The position numbers were made by a program, and so were the translations under genes. A stretch of DNA of 64,000 nucleotides. Source: Megaleporinus macrocephalus (Eukaryota > Chordata > Actinopteri > Characiformes > Anostomidae). How positions within the stretch are numbered: the first letter of the stretch is position 1; each line of letters starts with the position of its first letter. The stretch is taken from the NCBI GenBank assembly GCA_021613375.1, contig CM038705.1:10129095-10193094 (forward strand). Direction: 5' to 3'. The notes below the pieces were generated by a model that made no database searches, was not told the origin of the DNA, and saw nothing but the letters and a program-made list of their open reading frames with translations. This document shows, piece by piece, positions 22,568 through 35,290 of the stretch.

Positions 22568-23079
22568 TAGGGGTGGGCAATATGGCCCTACCATAATATC
22601 ACGATATTTCATGGTATTTTTGCGATAACGATTAGCGATATGACAAAACATTGAATAAAAAAAAAAAGACTACACTACTGCAACAAAATGAAAATTCAAT
22701 TTTATTATTGCATACAATATGATATGGCACACCCCTAACTGAGATATTAAAAAATACAAGAATTTTCATCAGATTGTAACGGAAGTCAATGATCCAGAAT
22801 GTCTTGATACTAAATAATGCACTCCAAATATCTCCATATATCCAGGACTGAAGTAAAGTGAATGATACTGGATAGATAAAATCTGTCTCTAGTAGATATA
22901 TAATGGGAAATGAGAAAAGTGAGAATTTATCTTTTGTTAAAAACAGTAAAAGTAGTACCTGATGTGATAATTAGAGATTAGAGGGTGATATGGCACGATA
23001 TTTCAGGGTATAATATCGTTCAAGATATTCAAAAATGTTGGCGATATTATTGTGTACGATACGATATGGCACACCCCAG
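22568..23079 (+). mobile_element. non-autonomous hAT-type element, family N2
   Basis: Starts taggggtgggcaatatggcc and ends acgatatggcacacccc, giving inverted ends. Its interior (tcacgatatttcatggtatt, tgactg-type core absent, cagattgtaacggaagtcaa, gatgtgataatta) aligns with 47515-48388. No clear target duplication remains at this copy. Confidence 0.75.
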
Positions 23080-23281
23080 AACAAACTAGGGCCGGATATA
23101 TTTTCACATAACAAGAAGATACACAGTCTCTCCAGTGTGAACGTCTAAAAACACAGAAAAAGCCACAAAACTACACACGCAGGGCATGTAATATTTAAAA
23201 CCCTATATGTATGTATCCTGTATTCAGTTAGCTCAGAGAGGTTTGATTGGTACATATAAGGCATAGTTAAAAGCACTTATA
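23080..23281. other. unassigned DNA
   Basis: Short spacer between the hAT element and the 25-bp array. 23253-23275 already contains the acatataaggca block that recurs inside the array. Confidence 0.4.
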
Positions 23282-24276
23282 AAACAATTATACCCTAGAA
23301 CCCTACTGAAGAACATCTTATAGAACCCCACTGAAGAACATATAAGGCACAGCTAAAAGCATATGGAACACTTAATGCAAGCTGATGCCGACTACACCGA
23401 GACATGTGCATTGGGCTTTGTTAACCTATTCATTCTTATACTAACACTTATACCCTAGAACCCTACTGAAGCACATCCCATAGAACCCTACTGAAGCACA
23501 TACCATAGAGCCCCACTGAAACACATCCCATAGAATGCCATTAAAGCTCATTCCAAGGGACCTTATTGAAGCACAACCCACAGAACCCACAGAACCTAAA
23601 ACACATCCCACTAAAGCTCATTCCATAGAACCCCAATGAAGTACATTTCATAGAACCCACATTCCACAGAACCCTACTAAATAACATCTCATAGAATACC
23701 ACTAAAGCTTATTCCATAGAAAAGCTCATTCCACAAAGCCTTACTGAAGCACAATCCATAGATCCCTACTAAAGATCATTCCATAGAACCCCACTGAATC
23801 TCATCACCCATAACCCCACTGAAGCTCACCCCATAGAGCTTTACTGAAGCTCATCCCTTAGAACCTCATAAAAAGCTCATCCCACATAACCTCACTGAAG
23901 GCCATCCCACAGAACTCTACTGAAGCTCACCCCATATAACTTTCCTTAAGCTCATCCCTTACAATCCTACTGAAGCTCATTTCATAGAACCCTATTCAAG
24001 CTCATCCCACAGAACCTTCCTGAAAGTCACCCCAAAGAACCCTACTGAAACCCCTCCCTCAGAACCCCAATGAAGACTCATCCCACAAAACCTTACTGAA
24101 GCCAATCACATAGAACCCTACAAAAGCTCATCCCTCAGAACCCCACTGATGCTCATTCCGAAGAACCCCACTGATGCTCATTACAAAGAACCCTACAGAT
24201 GCTCACCCCACGGAACCCTACTATAGCACATCTCACAGAAGCCCACTGAAGCTCATCCCACAGAACCCCACCCCAA
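23282..24276. repeat. degenerate ~25-bp minisatellite (ctactgaagctcatcccata)
   Basis: Degenerate head-to-tail copies of ctgaagctcatcccatagaa-cccta, with many substitutions and length variants. It is interrupted at about 23333-23432 by a 100-bp block (aaggcacagctaaaagcata ... gggctttgttaac) that recurs at 24277-24378. Confidence 0.85.
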
Positions 24277-24890
24277 TGAAGAACATATAAGGCACAGCTA
24301 AAAGCATATGGAACACTCAATGCAAGCTGATGCCGACTACACCGAGATGTTTGCGTTGGGCTTTGTTAACAAATTCATCCCGGCTGTGAGCAACGAGATT
24401 AGTGTTGTTCAAAATCTAGCCGTTCACACAGTCTTCTGAGAAGTTAGGTAAACTCTGGCTAATTCTGTTTGAGCAGTTCAGGAAAAGAGTGTTTTGCTCT
24501 GCTGAGAGGGTTTACAAAACAAGTTCAAAAGAGACGTTATGTAACGGCAGGTGCGTAAGCAGCAGAGAAAAGAGAACGTCGTTGGGAAAGTATATCATCT
24601 GTGATGCAGACAGAATGTGTGTAAATGAAGACGAGGGCAGAAAAACCTTCGCTGAAGTCATTTGGCTCTTTCATGCTTTAATGATACAGCTCTTATTGAA
24701 TGGACGGTGATGATAGGTTCCGTTTCCTACTATACAGCAAACACATTCTGATTCTGTACTCTGAGTAGAGCAGCGAGATTCTTTAAGACCACTTTTCTTT
24801 AAAAGCACTGCTCCCCCTAAAATTTTACAGCTTGAAATGCTCATTTATTAACAATGTGAGTGTATTACAGTTATACTTACACATATACCC
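24277..24890. other. island of non-repetitive DNA in the 25-bp array
   Basis: Begins with the second copy of the 100-bp block (24277-24378), followed by about 500 bp of single-copy-looking sequence. A 73-codon ORF (24489-24710) has no recognisable domain. The stretch 24650-24705 (gaagtcatttggctctttca, gctttaatgatacagctctt) looks complex and might be conserved non-coding DNA. Confidence 0.4.
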
Positions 24891-26790
24891 TTACACATAT
24901 ACCCTAGAACCCTACTGAAGCACATCTCATAGAACCCATATCCCACAGGACCCTACTGAAGCACATCTCATAAAACCCCACTGAAGAACATATAAGGCAC
25001 AGTTAAAAGCATATGGAAAACTCAATGCAAGCTCAATGCAATCTCATAGAACCCATATCCCACAGAACCTGAGGCACGTCCCACAGAACCCAACTGAAGC
25101 ACATCTCATAGAACCCCACTGAAGAACATCTCATAGAACACACATCCTACAAAACCCATCTGAAACACACCCCACCAAAGCTCATTCCATTGAATCCCAA
25201 TGAAATACATCTCATAGAACCCACATACCTCAGAACCCTACTGAAACACAACTCACAAAACCAGACAAAAGCTTATTCCACAGAACCCTACTGAAGCATG
25301 TCCCATAGAACCCTGCTGAAGCATGTCCTATAGAACCCACATCCCACAGAACCCTACTAAAGCACATCTCATAGAACCCCACTGAAGAACAACTCATAGA
25401 ACCACCATCCCACAGAACCCATCTGAAACACATCCCACCAAAGCTCATTCCATAGAACCCCACTGAAATACATCTCATAGAACCCACATCCCTCAGAACC
25501 CTACTGAAACACAACTCACAAAACCAGACTAAAGCTTATTCCACAGAACCCTACTGAAGCATGTCCCATAGAACCCTGCTGAAGCATGTCCTATAGAACC
25601 CACATCCCAAAGAACCCAACTGAAGCACATCTCATGCAACCCCACTGAAGAACAACTCATAGAACCACCATCCCACTGAAGTCATCTGAAACACATCCCA
25701 CCAAAGCTCATTCCATAGAACCTCACTGAGATACATCTCATAGAACCCACATTCCACAGAACCCTACTAAATCACATCTCATAGAATGCAACTAAAGCTC
25801 ATTCCATAGAACCCCAATGAAATACGCCTTATAGAATCCATATCCCACAGAACCCTACCAAAATATATCCCACAAAACCAGACAAAAGCTTATTTCACAG
25901 AACCCTACTGAAGCTTGTCCCATAGAACCCTGCTGAAGCATGTCCTAAAGAACCCACATCCCAAAGAACCCAACTGAAGCACATCTCATACAACCCCACT
26001 GAAGAACATCTCATAGAACCACCATCCCACAGAACCCTACTGAAACATATCCCACCAAAGCATATTCCATAAAACCCCACTGAAATACAACTCATAGAAC
26101 CCACAGAACTCTGCCAAAGCTAATTTCTTAGAATCCCAGTACGGCACATTCCAAAGGCCTCTACGAAAGCACATTCCATAGAACTTTACTGAGGCTTATC
26201 CATAGAACCTACTGAAGCTTATCCATAGGCCTCTACTGAAGCTCATCTCATAGAACCTTACTGAGGCTTATCCATAGACCTCGACTGAAGCTCATCCCAT
26301 AAAAGCCCACTGAAGCACATCCCACAAAACCCTACTGAAGCCCCTCCCATAGAACCCCACTAAAACTCACCCCACAGAACCCCACTGAATCTCATTTCAT
26401 AGGCCTCTACTAAGGTTCATCCAACAGAAGCCTACTAAAGCTCATCCCACAGATTCCCACTGAAGCACATCCCACTGGCCTCTACTAAAGCTCATGCCGT
26501 AGACCCCTACTCAAGCCCATCTCCCAGAACTCTACTGAAGCCCATCTCACAGAACCCTACCTAAGTTTGTTCCACAGAACTCCAATAAAGCTCATCCCAT
26601 AAAACTCTGAAGTACATCCCACAGAATCCCACTGAAGTTCCACCCCTTAGGCCCCAACTGAAGCACATCCCATAGAACCCTACTAAGAATCCCACCCCTT
26701 TACTAACGGACCTCTACTGTAGTAAGTTCATACTTCAGAACCCTACTGAAGCTTACCCCATAGAAGCCTACCATAGAACCCTCTTCAGAA
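24891..26790. repeat. degenerate ~25-bp minisatellite, second block
   Basis: Same unit as 23282-24276. Longer repeats are visible: the sequence near 25205-25340 is largely repeated near 25460-25600 and again near 25830-25960. A partial third copy of the acatataaggcac block is at 24985-25020. Minus-strand ORFs through it (25230-25514, 25895-26104) are artefacts. Confidence 0.85.
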
Positions 26791-27606
26791 CCCTACCAAG
26801 ACAAGGCCTTATTAGACTGCCAGGTTTTACAGGAATTCTACAACACTTGGAATTTGACCAGGGGTGCCTAGAACGTTGCATGCAACTATATGCCAAAGAC
26901 CCAAAACATTTTGACCACTCACAGATAAACTAAACAACGTTAGTAATTGTTATGGTTGCATACGTTAGGATCTGGGATATATTAGTTGGTAAGCAACTTC
27001 TAACCAGTTGGAACCCAACTGGTCACTGTTGGGTTCACGAGAAACTGGCAGGCATGAAGATCCAACCAGATGACTAGACTGGAGCAACTTCAAAACAGCA
27101 GGGCTTGTGGAGCACTCCCAGTTAGCAGTGGAGAGTACATACCAACACCACAAACTCATATTCATTCACCAACAGTTGTAAGGATATTTTCTGAGGGCAG
27201 GTTGTGGAATTCCATTAGGAAACTGGACTTATGCAAACAAAGCCCCCCAAGACACAGACACGAAAACCCAGGCCAGAAACTTTTAAACAATGTAGAGAGT
27301 TTAAAAGCATAAGCATAAACGGGTCTGTCTCCCGACTTGGAGTAGCGAAAGGTGAACATTCTGATAGAGGATAGATACTTTCACTAATTACTCCGGGAAG
27401 CTGGCCGCTGTATCGGCCGATTATGGGTCTCGGTGTTCTGCCAACAGTCTGGCGGTCTGAGTTTCGGCTTCATCCTCTCCTCCTTTAACCCTCGTTCTGT
27501 CTTTGCGTGCCTCTCTACATTTCTGTCTCATCTCTTTTTCTGCCAGACAAGGCCATCCATCAAACTCTCCTATGAATTTCTCCTGTGGAGCCAAGTGGGA
27601 AAGCGC
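26791..27606. other. unassigned DNA
   Basis: About 0.8 kb without tandem repeats. Short ORFs on both strands (for example 27070-27312, 27421-27720) have no domains I recognise. Confidence 0.4.
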
Positions 27607-28049
27607 TAGGGGTGGGCAATATGACCATACATTACAATTATTATGATAAAGCTCAGCTTTCAGGAGTATTTCATGGGTATCAGTACTTGTGGAATAGTAA
27701 ACAACTGCATGGGCGTACAAAGGATATTACAGAGCCCCTGTAAACAACTTGAACCAGCACCTGCATAAAAACAAGCAGCTGATTGGACGTCAGCCCATGA
27801 TGACATCATCTTCTCCCTAGTAAGTCAGGCCACTGTGAAACTTCGGACTGCTTTTCTGTGCTCCTATAATACGGATCAGAGAGTTCTTGCATCATCCACT
27901 ATTTTTTTTTTTAAATAAACAAAAGAGGAGGACAAGACTCTTCTAACGTCACGCATGTAAACAGAGCATCTGTTTCAGTGGATTTGGGGAACAGCAGTGC
28001 AGCTATTACGTACCCAGCAAGCGAGCCAGGTAAGTAGTAAAGTTGTTAA
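27607..28049 (+). mobile_element. hAT-type element left end, truncated
   Basis: Starts taggggtgggcaatatgacc, very close to the family N2 end at 22568, but diverges after about 45 bp. No right end or target duplication was found before the array at 28050. Confidence 0.4.
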
Positions 28050-29307
28050 AACTCTACTGAAGCACATTCCAAAGAGCCCTACAGAAACTCATCCCACAAA
28101 ACTCTACTGAAGCTCATCCTTTAGAATCCCACAGAAACTCACCCTATAGAACTCTACTGAAGCACATCCCATAGAACTCCTCTGAAGCTCACCACATAGA
28201 ATCATACTGAAGCTCATTCCATAGAACTCCTCTGAAGCTCACCACATAGAATCATACTGAAGCTCATTCCATAGAACCATACTGAAGCACATCCCATAGA
28301 ACTCCTCTGAAGCTCACCACATAGAATCATACTGAAGCTCACCACATAGAATCATACTGAAGCACATCCCATAGAACTCTACTGAAGCACATTCCAAAGA
28401 GCCCTACAGAAACTCATCCCACAAAACTCTACTGAAGCTCATCCTTTAGAATCCCACAGAAACTCACCCTATAGAACTCTACTGAAGCACATCCCATAGA
28501 ACTCCTCTGAAGCTCACCACATAGAATCATACTGAAGCTCATTCCATAGAACTCCTCTGAAGCTCACCACATAGAATCATACTGAAGCTCATTCCATAGA
28601 ACCATACTGAAGCACATCCCATAGAACTCCTCTGAAGCTCACCACATAGAATCATACTGAAGCTCACCACATAGAATCATACTGAAGCACATCCCATAGA
28701 ACTCTACTGAAGCACATTCCAAAGAGCCCTACAGAAACTCATCCCACAAAACTCTACTGAAGCTCATCCTTTAGAATCCCACAGAAGCTCAAAAATCATA
28801 CTGAAAAATCATACTGAAGCACATCCCATAGAACTCTACTGAAGCACATCCCATAGAACTCTACTGAAGCTCACCACATAGAATCATACTGAAGCTCACC
28901 ACATAGAACTCTACTGAAGCACATCCCATAGAACTCTACTGAAGCTCACCACATAGAATCATACTGAAGCTCATTCCATAGAACTCTACGGAAGCACATC
29001 CCATAGAACTCTACTGAAGCACATTCCAAAGAGCCCTACAGAAACTCATCCCACAAAACTCTACTGAAGCTCATCCTTTAGAATCCCACAGAAGCTCAAA
29101 AATCATACTGAAGCTCACCACATAGAACTCTACTGAAGCACATCCCATAGAACTCTTCTGAAGCTCACCACATAGAATCATACTAAAGTTCATTCCATAG
29201 AACCCTACTGAAGCACATCCCATAGAACTCTACTGAAGCACATCCCATAGAACTCTTCTGAAGCTCACCACATAGAATCATACTGAAGCTCACCACATAG
29301 AACTCTA
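28050..29307. repeat. 25-bp minisatellite with 325-bp higher-order repeat
   Basis: Units of gaagcacatcccatagaactctact type, cleaner than those at 23-27 kb. A block beginning actctactgaagcacattcc starts at 28051, 28376, 28701 and 29008, giving two full 325-bp repeats and a shorter third of 307 bp. The first two are almost identical, so they arose by recent duplication of about 13 units at once. Confidence 0.92.
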
Positions 29308-31960
29308 ACAGTCAAACGTTTTAGATCACTACCAGTCAAACGTTTTAGTACACTACCAGCCAAACGTTTTAGATACACTACCAGCCAAACGTTTTAGATA
29401 CACTACCAGACAAACGCTTTAGATACACTACCAGTCAAACGTTTTAGATCACTACCAGCCAAACGTTTTAGATACACTACCAGACAAACGCTTTAGATAC
29501 ACTACCAGTCAAACGTTTTAGATACACTACCAGACAAACGCTTTAGATACACTACCAGTCAAACGTTTTAGATACACTACCAGACAAACGTTTTAGTACA
29601 CTACCAGCTAAACGTTTTAGATACACTACCAGTCAAACGTTTTAGATACACTACCAGACAAACGCTTTAGATACACTACCAGTCAAACGTTTTAGATCAC
29701 TACCAGCCAAACGTTTTAGATACACTACCAGCCAAACGTTTTAGATACACTACCAGACAAACGCTTTAGATACACTACCAGACAAACGCTTTAGATACAC
29801 TACCAGTCAAACGTTTTAGATACACTACCAGTCAAATGTTTTAGATACACTACCAGTCAAACGTTTTAGATACACTACCAGTCAAACGTTTTAGTACACT
29901 ACCAGACAAACGTTTTAGTACACTACCAGTCAAACATTTTAGATACACTACCAGACAAACGTTTTTGTACACTACCAGTCAAACATTTTAGATACACTAC
30001 CAGTCAAACGTTTTAGATACACTACCAGACAAACGTTTTAGATACACTACCAGTCAAACGTTTTAGATACACTACCAGACAAACGTTTTAGTACACTACC
30101 AGACAAACGTTTTAGTACACTACCAGCCAAATGTTTTAGATGCACTACCAGACAAACGTTTTAGACACACTACCAGTCAAACGTTTTAGATACACTACCA
30201 GTCAAACGTTTTAGATACACTACCAGACAAACGTTTTAGATACACTACCAGCCAAACGTTTTAGTACACTACCAGCCAAACGTTTTAGATACACTACCAG
30301 CCAAACGTTTTAGATACACTACCAGACAAACGCTTTAGATACACTACCAGTCAAACGTTTTAGATACACTACCAGACAAACGCTTTAGATACACTACCAG
30401 TCAAACGTTTTAGATACACTACCAGACAAACGCTTTAGATACACTACCAGTCAAACGTTTTAGATACACTACCAGACAAACGTTTTAGTACACTACCAGC
30501 TAAACGTTTTAGATACACTACCAGTCAAACGTTTTAGATACACTACCAGACAAACGCTTTAGATACACTACCAGTCAAACGTTTTAGATACACTACCAGT
30601 CAAACGCTTTAGATACACTACCAGACAAACGTTTTAGATACACTACCAGCCAAACGTTTTAGTACACTACCAGCCAAACGTTTTAGATACACTACCAGCC
30701 AAACGTTTTAGATACACTACCAGACAAACGTTTTAGATACACTACCAGCCAAACGTTTTAGATACACTACCAGCCAAACGTTTTAGTACACTACCAGTCA
30801 AACGTTTTAGATACACTACCAGACAAACGTTTTAGATACACTACCAGTCAAACGTTTTAGATACACTACCAGCCAAACGTTTTAGATAAACTACCAGTCA
30901 AACGTTTTAGATACACTACCAGTCAAACGTTTTAGTACACTACCAGCCAAACGTTTTAGATACACTACCAGTCAAACGTTTTAGTACACTACCAGCCAAA
31001 CGTTTTAGATACACTACCAGTCAAACGTTTTAATACACTACCAGTCAAACGTTTTAGATCACTACCAGTCAAACGTTTTAGTAACACTACCAGTCAAACG
31101 TTTTAGTACACTACCAGTCAAACATTTTAGATACACTACCAGCCAAACGTTTTAGATACACTACCAGACAAACGTTTTAATACACTACCAGTCAAACGTT
31201 TTAGATACACTACCAGACAAACGCTTTAGATACACTACCAGTCAAACGTTTTAGATACACTACCAGTCAAACGCTTTAGATACACTACCAGACAAACGTT
31301 TTAGATACACTACCAGACAAACGTTTTAGATACACTACCAGCCAAACGTTTTAGATACACTACCAGTCAAACGTTTTAGATACACTACCAGACAAACGTT
31401 TTAGATACACTACCAGACAAACGTTTTAGTACACTACCAGACAAACGTTTTAGATACACTACCAGTTAAACGTTTTAGATACACTACCAGACAAACGTTT
31501 TAGATACACTACCAGTCAAACGTTTTAGATACACTACCAGCCAAACGTTTTAGATACACTACCAGTCAAACGTTTTAGATACACTACCAGACAAACGTTT
31601 TAGATACACTACCAGACAAACGTTTTAGATACACTACCAGACAAACGTTTTAGTACACTACCAGACAAACGTTTTAGATACACTACCAGCCAAACGTTTT
31701 AGATACACTACCAGTCAAACGTTTTAGATACACTACCAGCCAAACGTTTTAGATACACTACCAGACAAACGTTTTAGATACACTACCAGTCAAATGTTTT
31801 AGATACACTACCAGTCAAACGTTTTAGATACACTACCAGCCAAACGTTTTAGATACACTACCAGTCAAACGTTTTAGATACACTACCAGTCAAACGTTTT
31901 AGATACACTACCAGTCAAACGTTTTAGATACACTACCAGTCAAAATCTTTTTACTGGTAG
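29308..31960. repeat. 25-bp minisatellite (cactaccagtcaaacgtttt)
   Basis: About 105 units of tacactaccagtcaaacgtt-ttaga with variants agaca/agcca/agtca and cgttt/cgctt. Some units lack one or two bases (tttagtacac, tttagatcac). The unit is related to the complement of the 13.6-14.8 kb array and resembles fish Tc1-type terminal sequence. The right edge ends in a near palindrome, taccagtcaaaat-ctttttactggta (31934-31960). Confidence 0.93.
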
Positions 31961-32819
31961 CGTATAAAAGCATTTCTGTCTTATTATGTCTATTCATTAG
32001 GGAAATATCTACCGAGGCTGCTCCTGCACGTACATAGAACCTTCTAGCTTCGGTTATCTGTGGTTCTATAACTCTCTGTTTATTTATTGTATTCTCATTA
32101 ACGTATGTCTCCTCTTGTCCAGTACGTGTAGTACTGTGACGCTGCAATTTCCTCCGGGAGTCGTATCTTATTTGATCTTATCTTCTTCTAATTTGACGTG
32201 AGCACAACAGGTACCAGTGGGAAGGTGTCAGCGCGAGCGCGGCGTGTGAGGAAGAGAGGAAGTGAAAGATAGATTAGTGGTTATTGACCCGGACTTTGAT
32301 GGACACCATGCAGAGCTAATAGGCTTTCCGAGCTCCGTCCGTTCACGAGAGGCCAACGGAGACACACGCGGCGTCTCTCCTCCTTTCTCTCCTTGCGTCT
32401 CGCCTCTCTTTCTCGATCCGCTCGCCTCATTTGCTTCTTCGCTCATTCCTCACCGCTCTCCTTCTGCAGTGGTGAATCTGCTGTGACATCTGAACACACA
32501 CACAGCCTACTCATCTGTGATCGTACACACACACACACACACACACAGTCTCGGACCCACTGCCAGCTATGCACACACATCCAACACACACGCACAGAGT
32601 CATCTGTGATTCTAATGTAATTACTTCCTCTTGTTTTAATGCTGTCCTTCATTGCTGATGCTGATGCTCCAGCGCTCGGCGGCTATAATACTCAAGCGGG
32701 AGACTCGCCGAGCAGACCCGTCAGACAAACACGCAATTACATAAGAAAACCCCCAAATAACAAATGTCACTAATAGCACAGCACATCATATCAGCCAGGC
32801 ACGCAAAGGGAAACTCCAC
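31961..32819. other. non-repetitive DNA with AC microsatellite
   Basis: Contains (AC)n at 32526-32549 and CT-rich stretches near 32370-32430. The segments 32255-32350 and 32600-32740 are single-copy-looking. Several 60-80 codon ORFs have no recognised domain. Confidence 0.4.
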
Positions 32820-33170
32820 TTATTTATTTAAAGAGTCTTTAAGAGTGGTCTGATGTCTAATGCCCCATTGTGCTGAGTCAGAATAGTTAACAATGGGGTC
32901 GATGGGAACCAGATGTCTGAAGAGCTTAAAGGGAAGTAAGTTGATTTTTCCAAACCTCCGGTATAATTAAATGGTGAAGACGTAAACAAAGACATTCAAA
33001 GTGGTTTGATGTGAAACGGTTAATTCTAAAGAAACATTGACAGTCAGGATAGTTCTCAGTGGTAGTGATGGGAACCAGACGTCTGAAGAGCTTAAAGGGA
33101 AGTAAGATGATTTTTCCAAACCTCTGTATACTTAGATGGTGAAGACCAAAGATATCAAAAGTATTCACAT
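32820..33170. repeat. 166-bp tandem duplication
   Basis: The sequence gatgggaaccagatgtctga-agagcttaaagggaagtaag at 32901 recurs at 33067 with few changes, and flanking sequence aligns, giving two tandem copies of about 166 bp. Confidence 0.75.
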
Positions 33171-33735
33171 TCCTTACTCAGGTAGAAGTATAGATACTAG
33201 GGTTTAAAAATACTTCTGTAGAAGCTTTTTACTCCAAAACTACTTAAAGTATAAAAGTAAAAGTAATGTAAGGGAAAAAATACCAATACAGATAAAAGCT
33301 TAGCTCGCACCACAGGGGTCTATAGTGCACTAGCCCACCTCCCCAAAAAACCCATTCTTCTAAAAGCCATAATGACTATAAAGTTATATTAAAATGTTAA
33401 TGTTGATAAATTTGGGATGCGCTAGGCTTCCTGTTTCAGCCGCATATACGCCCATTGAAAATGAATGTAGTTTAGTACAATGTAAATATATTAAAAAAGC
33501 ATATCTGTTACTACTGAACATTAATATGTGTTTCATGGAGCAGAAGATATGATGACTAGTTGTCTATAAGTATTGTAATGGAGCAAAAAGTCAAACTTCA
33601 AAGTTATCAATAATCTTTACTGGAATGTAAATGTACATGAATGTAAAGAAGCTGTAAATGAAATAGGAGTAACGAGGCTATGTTTAAAATGTAAGGAGTA
33701 GAAAGTACAGATAATGAAGAGTAAATGTAAACAGT
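33171..33735. repeat. dispersed fish repeat rich in agtaaaagta motifs
   Basis: The stretch 33175-33270 (cttactcaggtagaagtata, atacttctgtagaag, agtataaaagtaaaagtaat) and the end at 33690-33735 resemble a common fish repeat characterised by tactcaagtaaaagta-like motifs. The class is uncertain. Confidence 0.4.
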
Positions 33736-34258
33736 GTAAACATACTGTGAAACCAATCCAAGAGTTTTTTAAGGCAAAGAAGTAGAATTATCTGCAATGG
33801 TCGAGTCAATCCCCAGAACTCAACCCGATCCAGCATTGATTTCACTTGCTGAAGACAAAACTTAAGGCAGAAAGACCCACAAACAAGACAGCTGCAGTAA
33901 AGGCCTGGCAAAGCATCACAAAGGAGGAAACCCAGCATTCAGTGATGTTCATGGTATTCCAGATATCAGGCAGTCATTGCCTGCAAATGATTCTCAACAA
34001 GGTATTAAAAATGAACATTTTATTATGCTAATGTTCATTTGTCCAATTACTTTTGAGCCCCAGAAATGAGGAGGCTTTGTAGAAAAATGATTGGAATTTC
34101 TAAACGTTTCATAGGATATCTTTGTTCAACCCCTTGAATTAAACCTGAGAGTCTACACTTCAAATGCATCCCAGATGTTTCATTTCAAATCCAATGTGGT
34201 GGCATGCAGAGCCCAAATCATGAAGATTGTGTCACTGTCCAAATATTTCTGGGCCTAA

Positions 34259-34264
<6 letters not shown>
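33736..34264 (+). pseudogene. Tc1-like transposase C-terminal relic with 3' end
   Basis: The plus-strand frame from about 33750 reads IQEFFKAKK, a stop, then QWSSQSPELNPIQH, a second stop, then LKTKLKAERPTNK. This corresponds to the last catalytic block of Tc1/mariner transposases (usually SPDLNPIEHLW). The catalytic glutamate is glutamine and the following tryptophan is a stop, so the enzyme is dead. The 3' end tgtccaaatatttctgggcc-taactgta (34237-34264) matches the style of a fish Tc1 terminal repeat. A long TA tract starts immediately after, perhaps grown from the TA target site. Confidence 0.82.

Positions 34265-34335
<71 letters not shown>
34261..34335. repeat. (TA)n microsatellite
   Basis: About 37 TA units directly at the terminus of the Tc1-like relic. 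Confidence 0.92.
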
Positions 34336-34337
<2 letters not shown>

Positions 34338-35290
34338 GTATATAATGTATATATAATGTTTCTATATTATTTACCAAACATTCTTCATATTCTGTGAAAG
34401 TAGAATAGAAATGCACTAGAAATGCTAAAAAATATTTTTAAACAAAATAGAACAGAATAGAGTAAGATAACTTTTTATAGTATATGTAATATGTGCCACT
34501 ACGTTGTCTGTTCTAACTTCATGATGCATCACCAACTATCGTGATATTATATTTTATATTATTACATGTAATTTTTATTAAATACTTGCTGTTTAATAAC
34601 TGCTACTTTTAAATAAAGGCATATAAATTAATAATTAAATATAAATTATAAGTAGTAAAATACTGCACAGTCTTTCGTTCATATAGCTTCTGATAGACAT
34701 CATACATAAGTTTATTACACTTTAACTTACTTCACAACCTGGTGTTAAAGTAACTAAACCTAAAAGACACTAAGGGAAATAAGCATGACTTGGTTAGTTA
34801 CTGGTTGATGATGTGACTGGACCAGTAACATTAGCGTTTATAATTTGATAACACAATTCAAGCTAGGCTGTTTGTGGTGTGGTTCTCAACTACCAGTGCT
34901 GAAAGTCTCAGACTTAGCGATAAATTTATTTAAAACAAAGTATTTCATGAAGAACAGACCAATAGAAATAGACCATTACATTACAATACATTACAATTAT
35001 GTACATTAACATACATAAAATCTTTTCCAACTCTTAGAGTTTCCAAACTTTTCCTTTTTTTATAGGAAAGTTATAGAACGATATTTATTTTTATTTACAT
35101 AGAAAAATAATAAAGCATGTAATTCGACTGGGCTGCTCAAACTAGGCCCGTCAAACATGAAATTTAGCTGATAAATAATTGTTATTTAAATAATTGTGAT
35201 TAACAGAGTCCAAATCAGCTGATTAGCTATCTTGCTTGTTTGATTGATAGCTAATAATAGCTGTACAGTCAGTGTCAGAGTGATACACTA
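34336..35290. other. unassigned AT-rich DNA
   Basis: AT-rich, with no tandem array, recognisable element ends or plausible exon. Confidence 0.4.

Noticed and set aside
22568..23079. 8-bp target duplication for this hAT copy
   Set aside because: The bases beside the two ends (ctacatat and agaacaaa) do not match.
29308..31960. CRISPR-like regular array
   Set aside because: Units are directly adjacent without unique spacers, and the genome is eukaryotic. It is a minisatellite.
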